64,000 nt of DNA, taken from assembly GCF_022539665.2 (NCBI RefSeq), contig NC_081340.1, forward strand, positions 1,922,001 to 1,986,000, read 5' to 3'. Under the pieces are notes generated by a model. That model worked only from the letters and a program-made list of their open reading frames with translations. It was not told where the DNA came from and searched no databases. The translations under genes and the position numbers were made by a program. Source of the DNA: Daphnia carinata. Its lineage: Eukaryota; Arthropoda; Branchiopoda; Diplostraca; Daphniidae. Shown piece after piece: positions 1 through 16,619 of this stretch; the stretch's first letter is position 1, and every line of letters starts with the position of its first letter.

Positions 1-1040
1 AGACAAAATTTTTGGAGAAATTCTTGTTTTTAAAAAATGCTATAAAAGCTGTTAGATGTGCACAATCGGCTGTACACCATCGCCACCTATGAGAATTTTT
101 TGTGATAAAAAAATGGAAAAGTCTATTGCCCCCCAGAATCCGGGGGCTTATAGCATTTGTCTACTGCCCCCCCCCCCCCCCCCCCAGAATTCAGATGGCG
201 CTGGCAACGTGTACCGGTTCGCCTTTTCTTTAGTAGAATGTGTTGCAGACAGTGATAATAAATAATTTTAAAATTAATAGGCTAAGGAAGGTTAGGTTAG
301 GATAAGTTAGGTGTTAGTTAGGTTCACTAGAAAATACCAACAAGCGAAGAAAAAACCTTTTTAAAATGTTAAATGGGCAATTATTTCTATTATATCTCTG
401 TAACATTCCTAAAGCAAAACAAGTAGTCAAAAGATTTACTTGACGAAGAGAATGAAAAAAAAAAAACTTTTATCACCTTGCTTGCGTAGGCCTTGGTAAT
501 AAAAGTTGAGTAGAAGAAGAAACGGACGTGACATATGATGAACACCCAATTATTTACTTTTTAAACGTACAACATCCGCCGTGGTGTGGGTTATTGTCAA
601 AACGGCAAAGGAAGAAACATTTCAATTTCCGTCGAATGTTTTGTATTTTTCGCAAAATAAATTGATTGATTCGTTATAATTTATTTGAAGCGTCACATTT
701 ATTGAGATTGTTGAAAGGTAGTGAATACACTGTTCAATTACAGAATTTGTTGTGGACTTTGTAGTTGAAGTTGAATCTAAACACCTAGACAAACACGCCT
801 CGTTTCTTTCTCCCTTGCGTCCCGTCTAATGCCGAATGCTTATCGTGTCCGACACCCAATGCCGTAACGATTGTTATTCGACCACAAACAAATTCAATAG
901 GACTGCTTCCGTTCGTATCAGCTTTGTCCTGCGCCATGCAGCTATACCGAATGCTTTGTCTTGGCTGCGGACAAACGGGAATTATAAAAGCAAATGATAA
1001 GCGTTGCATCGTATCTGCTAGCAGCTAGAGAAAAATGACG
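1..1040. other. 5' flanking non-coding region
   Basis: I see no gene here. Short open frames exist but none resembles a protein family or has coherent splice structure. The stretch holds a cytosine homopolymer near 168-185, a TTAGG-like tract near 288-326, and AT-rich sequence leading to the promoter of the next gene. Confidence 0.6.
288..326 (+). repeat. Short TTAGG-like tract
   Basis: Several GGTTA/TTAGG units lie close together, some perfect and adjacent, others separated by one to five bases. TTAGG is the ancestral arthropod telomere repeat. The copy number is too small to be a telomere, so this is either an interstitial relic or chance sequence. Confidence 0.45.
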
Positions 1041-1057
1041 TTCTAAAATCAGCTGCG

Positions 1058-1105
1058 TATAAAAGGCACTGTGGAATCCGAAAATCAAGCTAGACAATCA
1101 GTCAC
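1058..1105 (+). promoter_or_regulatory. Core promoter (TATA plus initiator) of the ADGF gene
   Basis: A TATAAAAG box lies at 1058-1065. Initiator-like TCA trinucleotides follow at about 1085-1087 and 1098-1100, the first about 29 bases downstream, the usual spacing. The coding start at 1179 would then have a 5' UTR of about 80-90 bases. Assigned from motif and spacing only. Confidence 0.6.
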
Positions 1106-1178
1106 TCTCTCACACGTCAGTGAGACTGGTTGAGGATAACGTTCTCCATCACTTTCACGCTGCATAGCTAAATTCAAG

Positions 1179-3432
<2,254 letters not shown>

Positions 3433-3616
3433 AGGACTTGATAAGACCAAAGACAAAGAAACTAAGATTGACTCGTCAAATGTTATTACTGAAATCACAG
3501 TAGATTTGCTAAAAAATCCAAATACAATGCAGTGCAAATAATCTCTATTCGTTTTGTGATCAATTACAATAGCTGCCGTTCTACTTTACAACGAGAGGTG
3601 AAAATGGTACGGTATC

Positions 3617-5633
<2,017 letters not shown>

Positions 5634-5805
5634 GATATTAAGTAGTAGACTTAAAACAGAAAAGATTATAACTGTGGTAATCTAAACTACCGCACAGTTC
5701 GTCAAGCCACGGTAAGCGATATGTGATGTTCGTCGCCTCTGTTATTGATTAAACAACATCGCAATTTAAACCGACATTTACAAGATTAGAAGAGCATTTT
5801 GACAA

Positions 5806-5877
5806 GGTCTCATGGCTTAGATGGCAAAGCGCCTGCCTAGTAAGCAGGAGATCACGAGTTCGAGTCTCGTTGGGACC
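5806..5877 (+). tRNA. tRNA-Thr (anticodon AGT)
   Basis: This is a 72-nt intronless cloverleaf. The 7-bp acceptor stem GGTCTCA/TGGGACC has one G-T pair. The D-arm is GCTT/AAGC. The anticodon stem CCTGC/GCAGG holds the loop CTAGTAA with T33 and anticodon AGT. The T-arm is ACGAG/CTCGT with a TTCGAGT loop. A four-T pol III terminator follows at 5880-5883. The gene sits in the spacer between the divergent TTLL1 and AP3D genes. Confidence 0.93.
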
Positions 5878-5883
5878 TGTTTT

Positions 5884-6590
5884 GTTTTAGTCCTCGAAAA
5901 ATGTCTCATCTTCGAACTGTAAATGTCAGTGAATTATCTGGAAGAGATTTTTAATATTTTCTAATTCAGCATTGAAGTTTCTTTTCTTTGTAACCATCCG
6001 GTCAATACTTACGGGAAAATGTAAGCACATTTTTCTACTGGGTATCGTTGCCGAACGATAACCGTTCGTTTTTCTTTTCGTAAGCTCGTTCATTTTTCCA
6101 TTACATAGTTTGTGCTAATACTTTTTTTTTCCTAAGAAATAATGCCAGTCAAGATGGGAAAATGTCAAACCGGAAGGCACGTCATCGTGATACCAAGAAG
6201 TAAAAAGAAAATGCAAGGACAACCACTAAGCACTGACCGAGCCCACTCTTTCATCTTTAGTTTTTGTTGTTTTCCCATATGTTGTTCAGGGGGCGGCGAA
6301 CCCAAGAGTTGGAAAGAAAGGTTCTAGTTTTGATCGCTAGGTGGTTGAAAAACCAGATTTACGTGGTCTGTATGTCTTCTGTCATTTTTCCCTTCAGAAG
6401 GAACTTTTGGGGCTTTTCGCCGCCGCCTCCGCTCACAGTACATATGTCACTTGTTCGGAGTTTTCAATATCAATAGAAACTGAAGAGTGTTTTTGTGATT
6501 GTAGCGTAAATTGTGAAAGTCTCGTTCTGACATTCGGAGGTGTTTCATTCCAAAATTTAGCGCCTTTCAGTGGCACCCACATCTTGTAAC
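5884..6590. other. Intergenic region and likely AP3D 5' UTR/promoter
   Basis: No gene is supported. The small open frames at 6142-6589 look like noise. The stretch probably holds the promoter and leader of the AP-3 delta gene starting at 6591. Confidence 0.55.
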
Positions 6591-9500
6591 ATGGCTCTCA
6601 CGAAATTAAAAGGAAACTTGGAGCGGATATTAGACAAAAATTTGGCTGACTTAGTTAGAGGCATAAGAAACAACAAGGAAAATGAAGTATGCATAATAAT
6701 AGTTCAAATTTTGCTTCACAAGTTCATACAGCAGTTAATCTTTTTCAGGTCAAATACATCGCTCAATGCATTGAAGAAATCAAGGCAGAACTTAAGCAAG
6801 ACAACATAGCAGTCAAAGCCAATGCAGTTGCAAAACTCTCTTATGTATGGCCATTTTATTACCATCTTATCATTAATTGTTAACAATAGAATTTTTTTAT
6901 GTATTTTTTTTTCTTGTATCTTTTAGCTACAAATGATTGGATATGATATCAGTTGGGCTGGCTTTAATATAATTGAGGTTATGAGCTCTAACAAATTCAC
7001 TTTCAAAAGGATAGGATACTTGGCTGCATCCCAAAGCTTCCATCAAGATACTGAGGTGCTAAATTTACTACCTTATATTATGTCTTTTAAATTATATCTC
7101 CATCTTTCTTTGTTTTGTTTCTCTAACAGGTCCTCATGTTAACAACAAATATGATCAGAAAGGACCTGAGTAGCCAAAATCAATATGATGCAGGTGTAAC
7201 ATTATCTGGATTGGCATGTTTCATTAATCAAGATTTAGCAAGAGATCTTGCAAATGATCTGATGACTTTGGTACATTTTCTTGGTGTTTCACTCATATAA
7301 TGTTTCATTAATTTTTTCTTGCCACTGCAGTTATCTTCAACTAAACCTTATATAAGGAAAAAGGCAGTGTTGCTTATGTATAAAGTTTTCCTATCGTTTC
7401 CTGATGCCTTGCGACCTGCGTTCCCCAGACTTAAAGAGAAACTGGAAGATCCGGATCCCGGTATCGTATCTAGACAGTACGTGAGCGGAATAGCAACTGT
7501 TATCGATTGCTTTTGTGTAGGTGTACAATCAGCTGCTGTCAACGTTATTTGCGAGCTGGCCAGAAAGAACCCCAAAAACTATCTCAGTTTAGCACCTATT
7601 TTCTTCAAGCTCATGACATCTTCTACTAATAATTGGATGCTCATCAAAATAATAAAATTAGTAAGTTTTATTACTGATAATCTCTTAGTCTTAGTATACG
7701 TTTAAAAAATTTAAAATTCCGATCGCGGATAAGTAGACTAAGATTTTGGAATAACTGTTCGATAATTCAGTACATTCTTATTAGTTGAATGCAATGACAC
7801 ATTGTGATTCTCGCCTAAGCAAGTGCATAAGCCAACCACTTATTTCCATAATCAAAAGGTATCAGTTGATAAGGATAATTTATGGCGAAAATAGTGAAGT
7901 TATTTAGCATTTCATTTGCACCTGCTGATTCCTTCAAGTAGATATTTGGATTTTCCATGTACACTTTTTTTTACGTGCGTATTGTTTTGTTTTTTTACCT
8001 TTGCAGTTTGGAGCTTTAACACCTTTAGAGCCTCGCCTTGGCAAAAAGCTGATTGAACCTTTAACTAATTTAATTCACAGGTAAAATATCGACACATTTT
8101 TGTTTGCGGTTGTGTTTGGCTTGCGCTAGACTCGTAGTTTTTACGAAAATTTATTTTCGAAAACCACCCTTTAACAAACTTTTATTTAAACTGTTTTCGA
8201 ACGTTTTTCCAGCACCTCAGCGATGTCGCTACTCTATGAATGCATCAATACAGTTATCGCTGTTCTTATATCCATATCGACCGGCATGCCTAGTCACAGT
8301 GCATCTATTCAGGTACTTCAAACGATTTTTAAATTTAAGTTTCGGTCCCAATGAACAAAATTTTGCCTTTTTCTTACAGCTGTGTGTTCAAAAATTACGC
8401 ATATTGATCGAAGACTCCGATCAAAATTTGAAATACCTAGGCCTACTGGCCATGTCGAAGATATTAAAAACACATCCCAAATCTGTTCAGGCGCACAAAG
8501 ATTTAATCTTACTTTGCCTCGATGATAAAGATGAATCGATACGATTACGTGCTCTAGATCTGCTCTACGGAATGGTTTGTTATGCTTGTTAGCCGTTAGT
8601 TATCGACCGAAACTTTTAAATTGGCCGTTTTTCTTTCTTAGGTTTCCAAAAAGAATCTGATGGAGATTGTAAAAAAATTGATGGTACATATGGATCGAGC
8701 GGAAGGCACGCAGTACCGAGATGAGCTTCTTTCTAAAATCATCGAAATTTGCTCTCAAGATAATTATCATTTCATCACAAATTTTGAATGGTATCCCGCA
8801 ATTTGCTGAGTGACGGAAATAATTAGAACTTGAAATGAATCTCTTCATTTAGGTACATAAGCGTATTGGTGGACTTGAGTCGTATGGAAGGCCTTCGCCA
8901 AGGTCATGTAGTCGCATCCCAACTAATGGACGTAACTATACGCGTTCCAGCTATTCGTCCATTCTCTGTTGAACAAATGGCTCTTTTGTTGGAAACGTCG
9001 AGTGGCTTTGCCGTTCGCGGAATTACTGGGCAGGTAGCCTTCTCTTCCATGTGTGAGGTGCTTTATGCTGCCGCATGGATTTGCGGAGAATTTGCATCGT
9101 AAGGATTATTCAGCAATTCCTTTTCTTCTCGTGACGAATATTAAATATCCTGGATGATTTTAGGCATCTTAAAGAGCCCGAAGCAGTTTTGGAATGTGTT
9201 TTAAAAAGCAAAGTGACTGTGTTACCTGGTCACATTCAGGCTGTTTTCATCCACAATCTAATGAAACTCTACGCTCATATTCTGCGCAAAGCGTCAACGG
9301 CAGAAGAGAAAGAAAGAGCGCGACAGGTAGTTTTACCTTTCCTATTTCTTCAGATTTTTCAAAATAAGTTTACATTTATTATTTTGGTATGAAGACGTTG
9401 TGTGTATTGCAAGAACGGTTGACTCCGTTCATGCAGAGCGCCGATTTGGAGGTTCAAGAGCGCGCCAGCTGTGCAGTCCACGTTCTCAAAGTGATTTCCA

Positions 9501-11856
9501 AGTTGCAAGATACGGGTGAAGCTGACGTCGTTCACGAACTTATGCAACTCTTCAACGGAGAGCTGAATCCTGTGGCACCTAAAGCACAGCGAAAAGTTCC
9601 TTTACCTGATGGGTAAGACATTTTTTTTTCTTTTTAAGTAATTTTTTTATTTGCAAATGAAAAATTACAAATAAAATTCACACGTCCTAAGGCTGGATTT
9701 GGATGCATGGATTAATGAGCCCGAACCAGAATCAGATGATGAACCAAAAGCTGACAAAGGATCCCTTGACATCTTTTACAAGTCGAGCACATCGGTGTCA
9801 GATTTCCGCGACGGTTATCAAGGCGAAGGCGTTTATGAGGAAACGGAGCATATGCCACCCGAAGATGCCCGCCAATTGGCGGCCCGTCAGCAAGTACGTC
9901 GTGAAGCTCTTCGCGTCGAGCAGGCTAATAATCCGCATTACCTCAAGGGTTCCAGTCAAGCGCGACGCTCTCCTTCTTCCCAACTGCTGTCTCCAGCCGA
10001 AGAGATCCCGGTTGTGGCCATCAACTTGTCCGTTCCACTCCAAGTGTCCACCAGTAAAAAATTGTCCGACAAATATTTAGAACTAGAAAGGAGAAAAGAA
10101 GCCTCTTCTGAGAAAAAACATCGGTCTAAACGGGACAAGAAAAAGAAGAAAAAGAAAGGTAAATTACATTTAACACGACTCACTAAACATCCTGTTTTTT
10201 TACATTGCTAACTGGGCCGAAATTCAGATTCAAGCGATGAGGAAGAGACTGTTCAAATCGTCGCACCACAAGTGATATCCACCATGGAATTGCCTGAAGG
10301 GGCTCGTTTGTCCGATTCGGAAGACGATGGCCGACCACAGACAGACCCGCATCGCGCGTTAAACATTGATTTAGACACGTAAGACTTTTCCTTATTATTC
10401 CCTTCTAACTTCGCGCTCTACTTTTCGAATTTCGCATTGCCCTTTTCGCAGCCCGTCTTATCCGAAAGAAAAACCTGTGGTGCGCGCGAGTCTGGAGCCA
10501 GCAGTGTCCACACCACCGACCAAGATAAAAAAATCCAAGTCTAGAAACGGGATAGAAGGTGCCAAGGAGGAGAAAGCCAAGAGAAAGAAAACGAAGCAGG
10601 AAAAGGAGGAAAAGGCGGATAAGGCGGCGCCAGATAAGGGTGTTAACCTCAATGACGATCTTGACTTCTGGTTGTCGGCCAGTAACGGCAACGAGGGTAA
10701 GGAAAAGAAAGTAGTCAGTAAAGGTGAAATGACTATCGATGAAGCCGCCACGAGTGACCAGAAGAAGCCAGCAAAAAATAAAAAAGATAAAAAGGAAAAG
10801 AAAGAGAAAAAGAGCAAAAAAGAAAAAAAGGAAAAGAAAGATACTCAAGACCGCGATGAGCAGAACAACCATTTATCGGAACATACGACTACTCCGATAA
10901 CAGTCGCGTGGAAACCCCTAGTAGATGATAAACGTCTTGTCATGGTATTTCTTTATATTAAAGTAGATCAATTTAATAAGCATCTAAATGTTTTTTCTTT
11001 AAATCAAGAAATATCGTGTTGTAGTTGTACCCCATGATCAGCATCAAGTACTAATACCGGTAATGCTACATAATCGCAGCAGCAAAATGATTCATTCGAT
11101 GAACTTTAATGTGGTGGATTCGGCAAACGCGCGTCTTTGTCGTGGTCAGCACGAGCAAGATGGTGTCGAATTGCCTCATCAGCTGGCCGGCCAAAGTCGA
11201 GTGGAAATTCCGCTTGCCTTTTCTGTCATGGACAGCACCATGGTGCACCAGCTTCGAGGTGTTCTGACTTACATGACTCAGGTAAATAAGTCATGCTTTA
11301 AAAAGAATTTTTTTTTTTATACCTGGAAGTACTTGGCAATTTCAGGGAGAAAATGGATCTGTCTCGGAAAAATTGGACTTTAAACTTCAGATTCCCTGCA
11401 GCGTTTTCCTTACTGCCGATCCCATGAGCAACGACCAGTTTGCCGAATTATTGGCTTCTCAAGAGTTGCCCGGCAAAGCCAAGATATTATGCGAAGGGAT
11501 ACCTTTAACCCAGGTAGAGAGCAAGCAACAATTTTAGCTAAAAAAAAAAGGTCTCTTTGGGTTTTAACAAAAATTTATTCTAGGCGCTGGATCGTGCCAG
11601 TAGAGAGCTTAACATGCGTTTAGTGGAAATGGATAGTTCGGGAACATCTGCCTCGTTATATAGCCGCCATTTATCCGACCATCATCTTTGCATTCTCATG
11701 AAATCACAGGTACGTAGTACATCGCACCTAACGACGAAGTGATGAATTAACCTCTCCTTAAATTAGGCGGATGGTCGACTGAGCATCTATGGGAAAAGCA
11801 GCAATCCATCGTTGGCAAGTTCTGTTATGGAAGAGATGCGGCAAATGTTTGCTTAA
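6591..11856 (+). CDS. AP3D1: AP-3 complex subunit delta
   Basis: This is the large delta adaptin of AP-3, which sorts cargo from endosomes or the Golgi to lysosomes and lysosome-related organelles. The fly orthologue is garnet. Twenty coding exons join in phase: 6591-6686, 6749-6844, 6927-7055, 7130-7270, 7331-7460, 7521-7660, 8007-8080, 8213-8312, 8380-8574, 8642-8790, 8853-9098, 9164-9326, 9395-9612, 9692-10158, 10228-10378, 10452-10944, 11009-11281, 11346-11513, 11584-11709 and 11767-11856. The product is about 1,214 residues. The start (MALTKLKGNLERILDKNLAD) and the trunk blocks DNIAVKANAV, SSTKPYIRKKAVLLMYKVF and LEDSDQNLKYLGLLAMSKIL-type repeats are very conserved. After the trunk comes an acidic hinge, then a strongly lysine-rich stretch (about 10081-10158 and 10500-10850), then the C-terminal ear. 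The acceptor of exon 13 is weak, so that junction is the least certain. Confidence 0.95.
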
Positions 11857-11873
11857 AAATGTGTGGCAGTTCA

Positions 11874-11879
11874 AATAAA
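11874..11879 (+). terminator. Poly(A) signal of AP3D
   Basis: AATAAA lies about 18 bases after the stop codon of the AP-3 delta gene. It is the first canonical signal downstream. Confidence 0.6.
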
Positions 11880-12318
11880 ATGAATTAAGCCAAGTGGATG
11901 TATAACCTACCTGGAGTAATTGTGAATCGAAACGCCGTAAAGGAAAGAGCCTTTGAAGTTGTTAAACTATTCCAAGTTGAATTCTAATGTCAATCCAATC
12001 TAACATGTTATCGTATTTTTCTAAACGGATGTGGGTTGGGCGAGATGGTGAGCGTATTGGATCAGTAATGATAAACATCATCACCTCAGCTTCCGTAAAA
12101 TTTCAAACAACAGCGAAAGAGAAAATATACAATTTGGTTGATTATCTTTGTGTAATCTAGATTAACATCTAATTCTTCCTTTAACGTTTGGGATACAAAG
12201 AAGCAATTCAAGCGCACATCCGTATATAACCATGCATAGTAAAATCCAGTTTTACTTTTTTTTTACAATCTGCTAAAACGACTATAATAACGTTCGTTGA
12301 TCTATTCCCAACAGTCAG
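11880..12318. other. Convergent intergenic region
   Basis: This AT-rich spacer lies between the 3' ends of the AP-3 delta gene (+) and the Ig-domain gene (-). I see no coding signal; it should hold the 3' UTR of the Ig gene. Confidence 0.5.
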
Positions 12319-14407
12319 TTAGTAGCAGAGAAAAATTAAAAATTCTGTAGTAGATATGACTGTCGCGTTGGGGATGTCCACCGCTTCGCAGATGTAAGAC
12401 CCACAATCTTGGGGTTTAAGTTGACGAATGGTTAAGTTCGCCGAGTGCGAAGCAACGGACGCAATATAACGAGCATCCTTCGAAGTTCACAAAAGATAGT
12501 TATTAAATTATTTTAAACATTTAGAAAATATTATATTTTATATACCTTATGGATTACTTGAGTCCCAAAGGCTATTGGAATCTTGACAGTGGAATCAAGT
12601 AAATTATTTTGGGTTTCAGTCACGCTCTTGTGTTGTGTTTTGTACCATTGGAACTCCTGCATTGTGAAACGAATCAATGTAACAAATATCTTTCAACTGG
12701 GCAAGTCAGTATATATGCAGTAAACAATATTGTTATTTAATATTATCGTATTTCATGCTCTATGAACCAGAAGGCTGCTTTCTAGCCAGACGTAAAAAAT
12801 TTAGAAAGAAAAAAAGGCAAGCAAACAAAAAGAGAAATAGACTTCACCAGTGTAGTGTTTTTAGACACTCAATTATAACTTTCCCATACGTATTAAAACT
12901 CCAATAACCTTACTATATTCGAAAAAAGGGTTATTACTAATAATTGGTCGCGGTAATAACAGAATAATGGAAAGACTCATAAATCGTCAAAGAAGACCAG
13001 ATGTTCGTAACCGTATCTCTTTAATGCAGCGTGGAACATTCACGTCTTGCTCAAACATTTCTCTTTTTCTTTCGTTCGCATAGAAGGGAAAAGTTAAAAA
13101 GATCATTATCTTATTGCCCCTGAGAAAAGAAATCATCTACGGGACGTGTTCCACTGATTAATAAAAAAGGACTGAAACGTTTACAGTTACACGCAGACCA
13201 CATTCACCACTTCTGAAGCATCACCCAAAGAATCAATTTATTAATTGAATGGCTTCTTTCGTGGTGTTGACTTGAGGCATGGATGGTAATATTTGCAGCA
13301 TTCTACAACACGTAGAGTAAACATTCTCCGCCGACAGCGGTGCCCCGTGCCTTGGAGAAAGTGTTGGAGAAAGTTATAATCTTCGGGCTGTGTCTACTGA
13401 CTTAAAAAGTCTTCAAAATGGTAATAGCTTCTAGCTGTCTACAATCTATAAACATACCCTTAACCATAAATGGAAATACCTATTCAGTTTCACCCACAAA
13501 AAAGATATGTTGCCATGGGACATAGAGAAGGTCACAATGTTTTTTTTGTCTACATTTTTTATCAATAGGATTTTTCAAACAATAACCTATTCAATGTTTT
13601 GGCTGGATGATGACACGTGCCTATTTAGGCCACCTATAAATTCGTGTTCTTGGATAACTCTCATAATGTGTACGAGAAACTGTTTACTGCAACCCCTTTT
13701 TCGTAACGTGAACCATGATGACTTACCACTGTCTGGAATTGGTCATGCTGCTTTGGTAATGAACAGGTAACTGTCAAATCGTGCAGAAGTTTAGGGCACG
13801 AAGATGTTCTGGTCAGCAGACGATAAGGCTTTGCTACCGACTTTTTGACAACTAAGGTGGTTGGCTTTGCTAGTTGTCGACTTTGGACGTTGACAGTCTG
13901 TTTGACGGATTTTGAGTATGGCCAGGGCCAACGATCCTGACCGGGGTCTTCAACCACTCTAACATCAATAGTAGATTCGTTCGCAGCAGCCCGCGTCAAA
14001 ACCGTTCTGGCGTCAACATCTGAGTGGAATCTATTCGGTCTCCTTCCTTCAGTTTGAGCAAACGCAGGGGATGAGATAAAATCCGCATGCGAATGTTCCG
14101 GAAAATTAGGAACAAAGAATGCATCTGTTTCCAAGAAGCGAATTCTGGAAACGCCGACTCCGTTTTGAGGCGAAGATGCCAGAGTTGGGCTGGGATTGGA
14201 TGGTCGGAAACTTGCAACAACAGGCGATTCTATCGAACGGGCAGTATCTTCTGCTTGCGACCGGAAGAGGATATCTTTTAATGACCGATAATGAACCAGC
14301 TCTTCGCTTGTTTCCGCGGGGAAAAACACATTAGACGTTACAGAATTTGATAACACAGTTAAAAACAATAGCAAAATAACTCGGAAGTTGCGCACGGAAG
14401 CGGACAT
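12319..14407 (-). CDS. Putative secreted protein with one C-terminal immunoglobulin domain
   Basis: I recognise no orthologue. Three exons join in phase 0: 14407-13727, 12656-12546 and 12477-12319, about 316 residues. An upstream in-frame Met exists at 14494, but the Met at 14407 sits directly before a hydrophobic signal peptide (VILLLFLTVL), so I prefer it. Residues about 25-190 look like low-complexity, disordered extracellular sequence rich in Ser, Pro and Arg. The end forms one Ig domain spread over all three exons: B-strand Cys in LTVTCSLP, C-strand Trp in EFQWYK, and F-strand motif LKPQDCGSYICEA, with an additional Cys inside it. The chain ends soon after the Ig fold with a short hydrophobic tail (TEFLIFLCY), too short for a clear membrane anchor. 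The first intron is about 1.07 kb. The acceptor of the last exon is weak. It could be a cell-surface recognition or immune protein, but that is only inference. Confidence 0.7.
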
Positions 14408-14494
14408 GCTAGCGACTTGTGCTGCCCTTCTCTTCAAAAGAGGTTCTGACGAGAAAGCTGCTGCTGACGAGTGTAAGCCTTCAGGACGACACAC

Positions 14495-15650
14495 ACAAGC
14501 ACGCAGTCAGATGAAAGTCGCTTCTTAGCTTTTACGCTGTTGTCCGATGGAATCGAGTCGAGAAACGCAGGTGGGGGCTGGGAACTGGAGAAAGTTGACT
14601 TGGGTGATGTTGTATTTTCACCTTCTATTTCTTTTTCTTTACAAGGCCTTTGAATAAGAGACATTTCTAAAATTTGTTTTTAATAGGTAACCGAATACAG
14701 GATCAAGCTCCAATATTTGTTTTTATTTTATTTTTCATGAAATCTTGAGAAAGGAATATGTAAACAAACTTTATCTTAATTGTCCTGAAAACAAAGGAAC
14801 AACAATAACTTGCTTGCATCTTGACACTTTTTAAAAGAAATCTTGCAAACATTCTGTTGCTTATAAATTAAACATTGCAAAACCCGAAATAAGAGAAAGA
14901 GCCTCATTTTCCTGTGCAACAACTCGATTCATATTACTTGGAACGCTAACCGCAAGCGTGATTCATTAGCCATGTAAATTCACGTTCATTCGTTAGACCA
15001 CTAGATATACGAAAAACAACTATGATAAACGATTCGAAAGCTGGCGGTTAGCTCTCGCATATGAAAACCAAATCAGCTTCAATTGGAAAATTTTTCGGAT
15101 CGAATAACAAGCAAATTACTCTGGAATTTTTGGTGCCATATCCCATTCTACTAAGTTTGACGTAAACAACATTCCGTTGACATTGTCGTACTAGCATATC
15201 CCGAATAGAGAAGATCTAGTTGATCACGGAAGTAGCCGAAACAGGTTGGTAATCTAAGTGATTTGTACCTACGCGCAAAGAGAAAGTAGATGGAGTCTTC
15301 GTAAAATATCACTTGATGCAAAGCATAAACACGTTGTTTCTTTAACTTTCATCACGACCCAGAATGACGTGAGATTCGCGCACGAAAGCGAAATAACTTA
15401 ACTAAGTTGAATGACAACCGAAAAAATGTACACAACCAACTAGAGAGTCAGGGAATTCCCCCAGTGACTCTCCATGAATCTTTTTTGAAATGGTATGTTT
15501 CAAAGCAATAAATTTCGTTAAGGATACAACCTGAAATAAGATGACACGTTATATTGGACCTTATTCAAAGAAAAACACGTAATTGTATATTGGATTTCAA
15601 GATCAATCCTAGTCACATATATCACAGAAAAGAAACAGCTTCTGTTAAAT
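14495..15650. other. Intergenic region
   Basis: No gene seen. AT-rich sequence upstream of the Ig-domain gene and downstream of TM2D1. It probably contains the promoter and 5' UTR of the Ig-domain gene. Confidence 0.5.
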
Positions 15651-15656
15651 TTTATT
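15651..15656 (-). terminator. Poly(A) signal of TM2D1
   Basis: TTTATT on the plus strand reads AATAAA on the minus strand, about 36 bases past the TM2D1 stop codon. Confidence 0.55.
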
Positions 15657-15691
15657 TACATGTTTGTTTCAAACAGCATTTTGTTTGAACC

Positions 15692-16619
15692 TTAAAGTTC
15701 TGGCCAGTCAACTTGAGGCATTCGATAGGTGTCATTGTCAAGTTTTAGAGGTATTGACTTGGGTCCGAAATAGTTTATAACATAATAAGATCCATCAGCA
15801 GGTCCAATGGTTTGAGTGGCAATTAGTATGATATCCACAATTTGACCTGTTACACAACAAAATGTCTATTCAATATTTTCAAAAGTTCCAACAACTTTTC
15901 AAACTTTACCTAGAAACATACAACCCAAGGTGCACAGCTTGAAAAGACCTATTGCCGGATAACCCAGGTAGAAGCGGTCAGCACCAAACATTCCAAGGAA
16001 GACAGAGAGTAATAAAGATGTCTCAAATGAATATCCATTCCTAAAAAATACCAGGTGTAAATTTTTTTATATATTGCGTATGTCAGCTATTTATTCAATA
16101 CATACGTCCACAAGCAAGGAATTTCTTTTGAGAAGGTATTGTTTCCACTGTCTATACACTGGATTCCTTCTGCTGCAATACAAATAGCTATAATAATAAT
16201 AAGAGAAGTTGAAAGTCAAATTTTTCATCATCAGGCAGATAAGATTCCAGCATAAATTACTAATAATTGGAAAGAATATTTATATTTCTGCAGAATAATA
16301 ACCACTAAAACTCTCTCCATGCAATTACTTATATGTGTTTGGAAAAAGTGTAATAGTTCTTGCTTTCTGCAAACAGACTAACAGAAATGTTTTTGCTTTC
16401 TAATAATTTACTGTTTGCAATGTTGTTTCGGCTACACCCCTTTGGCTGTTGAGTTAAGGGATCAATTTCGGGATTGCATAAATATTGTCCCATCTGCAAA
16501 GACGAGCAATTTGTTTGGATGGCACTCGTAGAAGTATTAAGAATGTCACTTGTAACAACTTGTAATATCCTTAAGAACACGTAAGAAACACTTGCAAAAT
16601 TAAAGAATACATTAGACAT
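15692..16619 (-). CDS. TM2D1: TM2 domain-containing protein 1
   Basis: TM2D proteins are small membrane proteins linked to Notch signalling and amyloid-beta binding; flies have three paralogues. Four exons join in phase: 16619-16412, 16172-16106, 16040-15910 and 15846-15692, 186 residues. The start has a signal-like hydrophobic stretch. It is followed by the cysteine-rich ectodomain with CSSLQMGQYLC and the ID..TQ.P..C pattern typical of TM2D1. Then come two transmembrane helices separated by the signature ADRFYLGYPAIG (the DRF motif). The C-terminus after the second helix (GPADGSYYVINYFGP) matches the TM2D1 subtype better than TM2D2 or TM2D3. All splice phases agree and no break is visible. 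Confidence 0.92.

Noticed and set aside
168-185. Cytosine homopolymer as a functional element
   Set aside because: Simple homopolymers of C or G occur at several places in the window (33794, 38516, 41138) without relation to genes.
10405-10872. Long minus-strand open frames rich in Phe and Leu opposite the AP-3 delta gene
   Set aside because: They are the antisense shadow of the lysine-rich hinge (AAG/AAA codons read as CTT/TTT) and have no start or splice context.
14408-14494. Upstream in-frame Met of the Ig-domain gene
   Set aside because: The extension (MCRPEGLHSSAAAF...) would bury the signal peptide about 40 residues in; the Met at 14407 fits secretion better.
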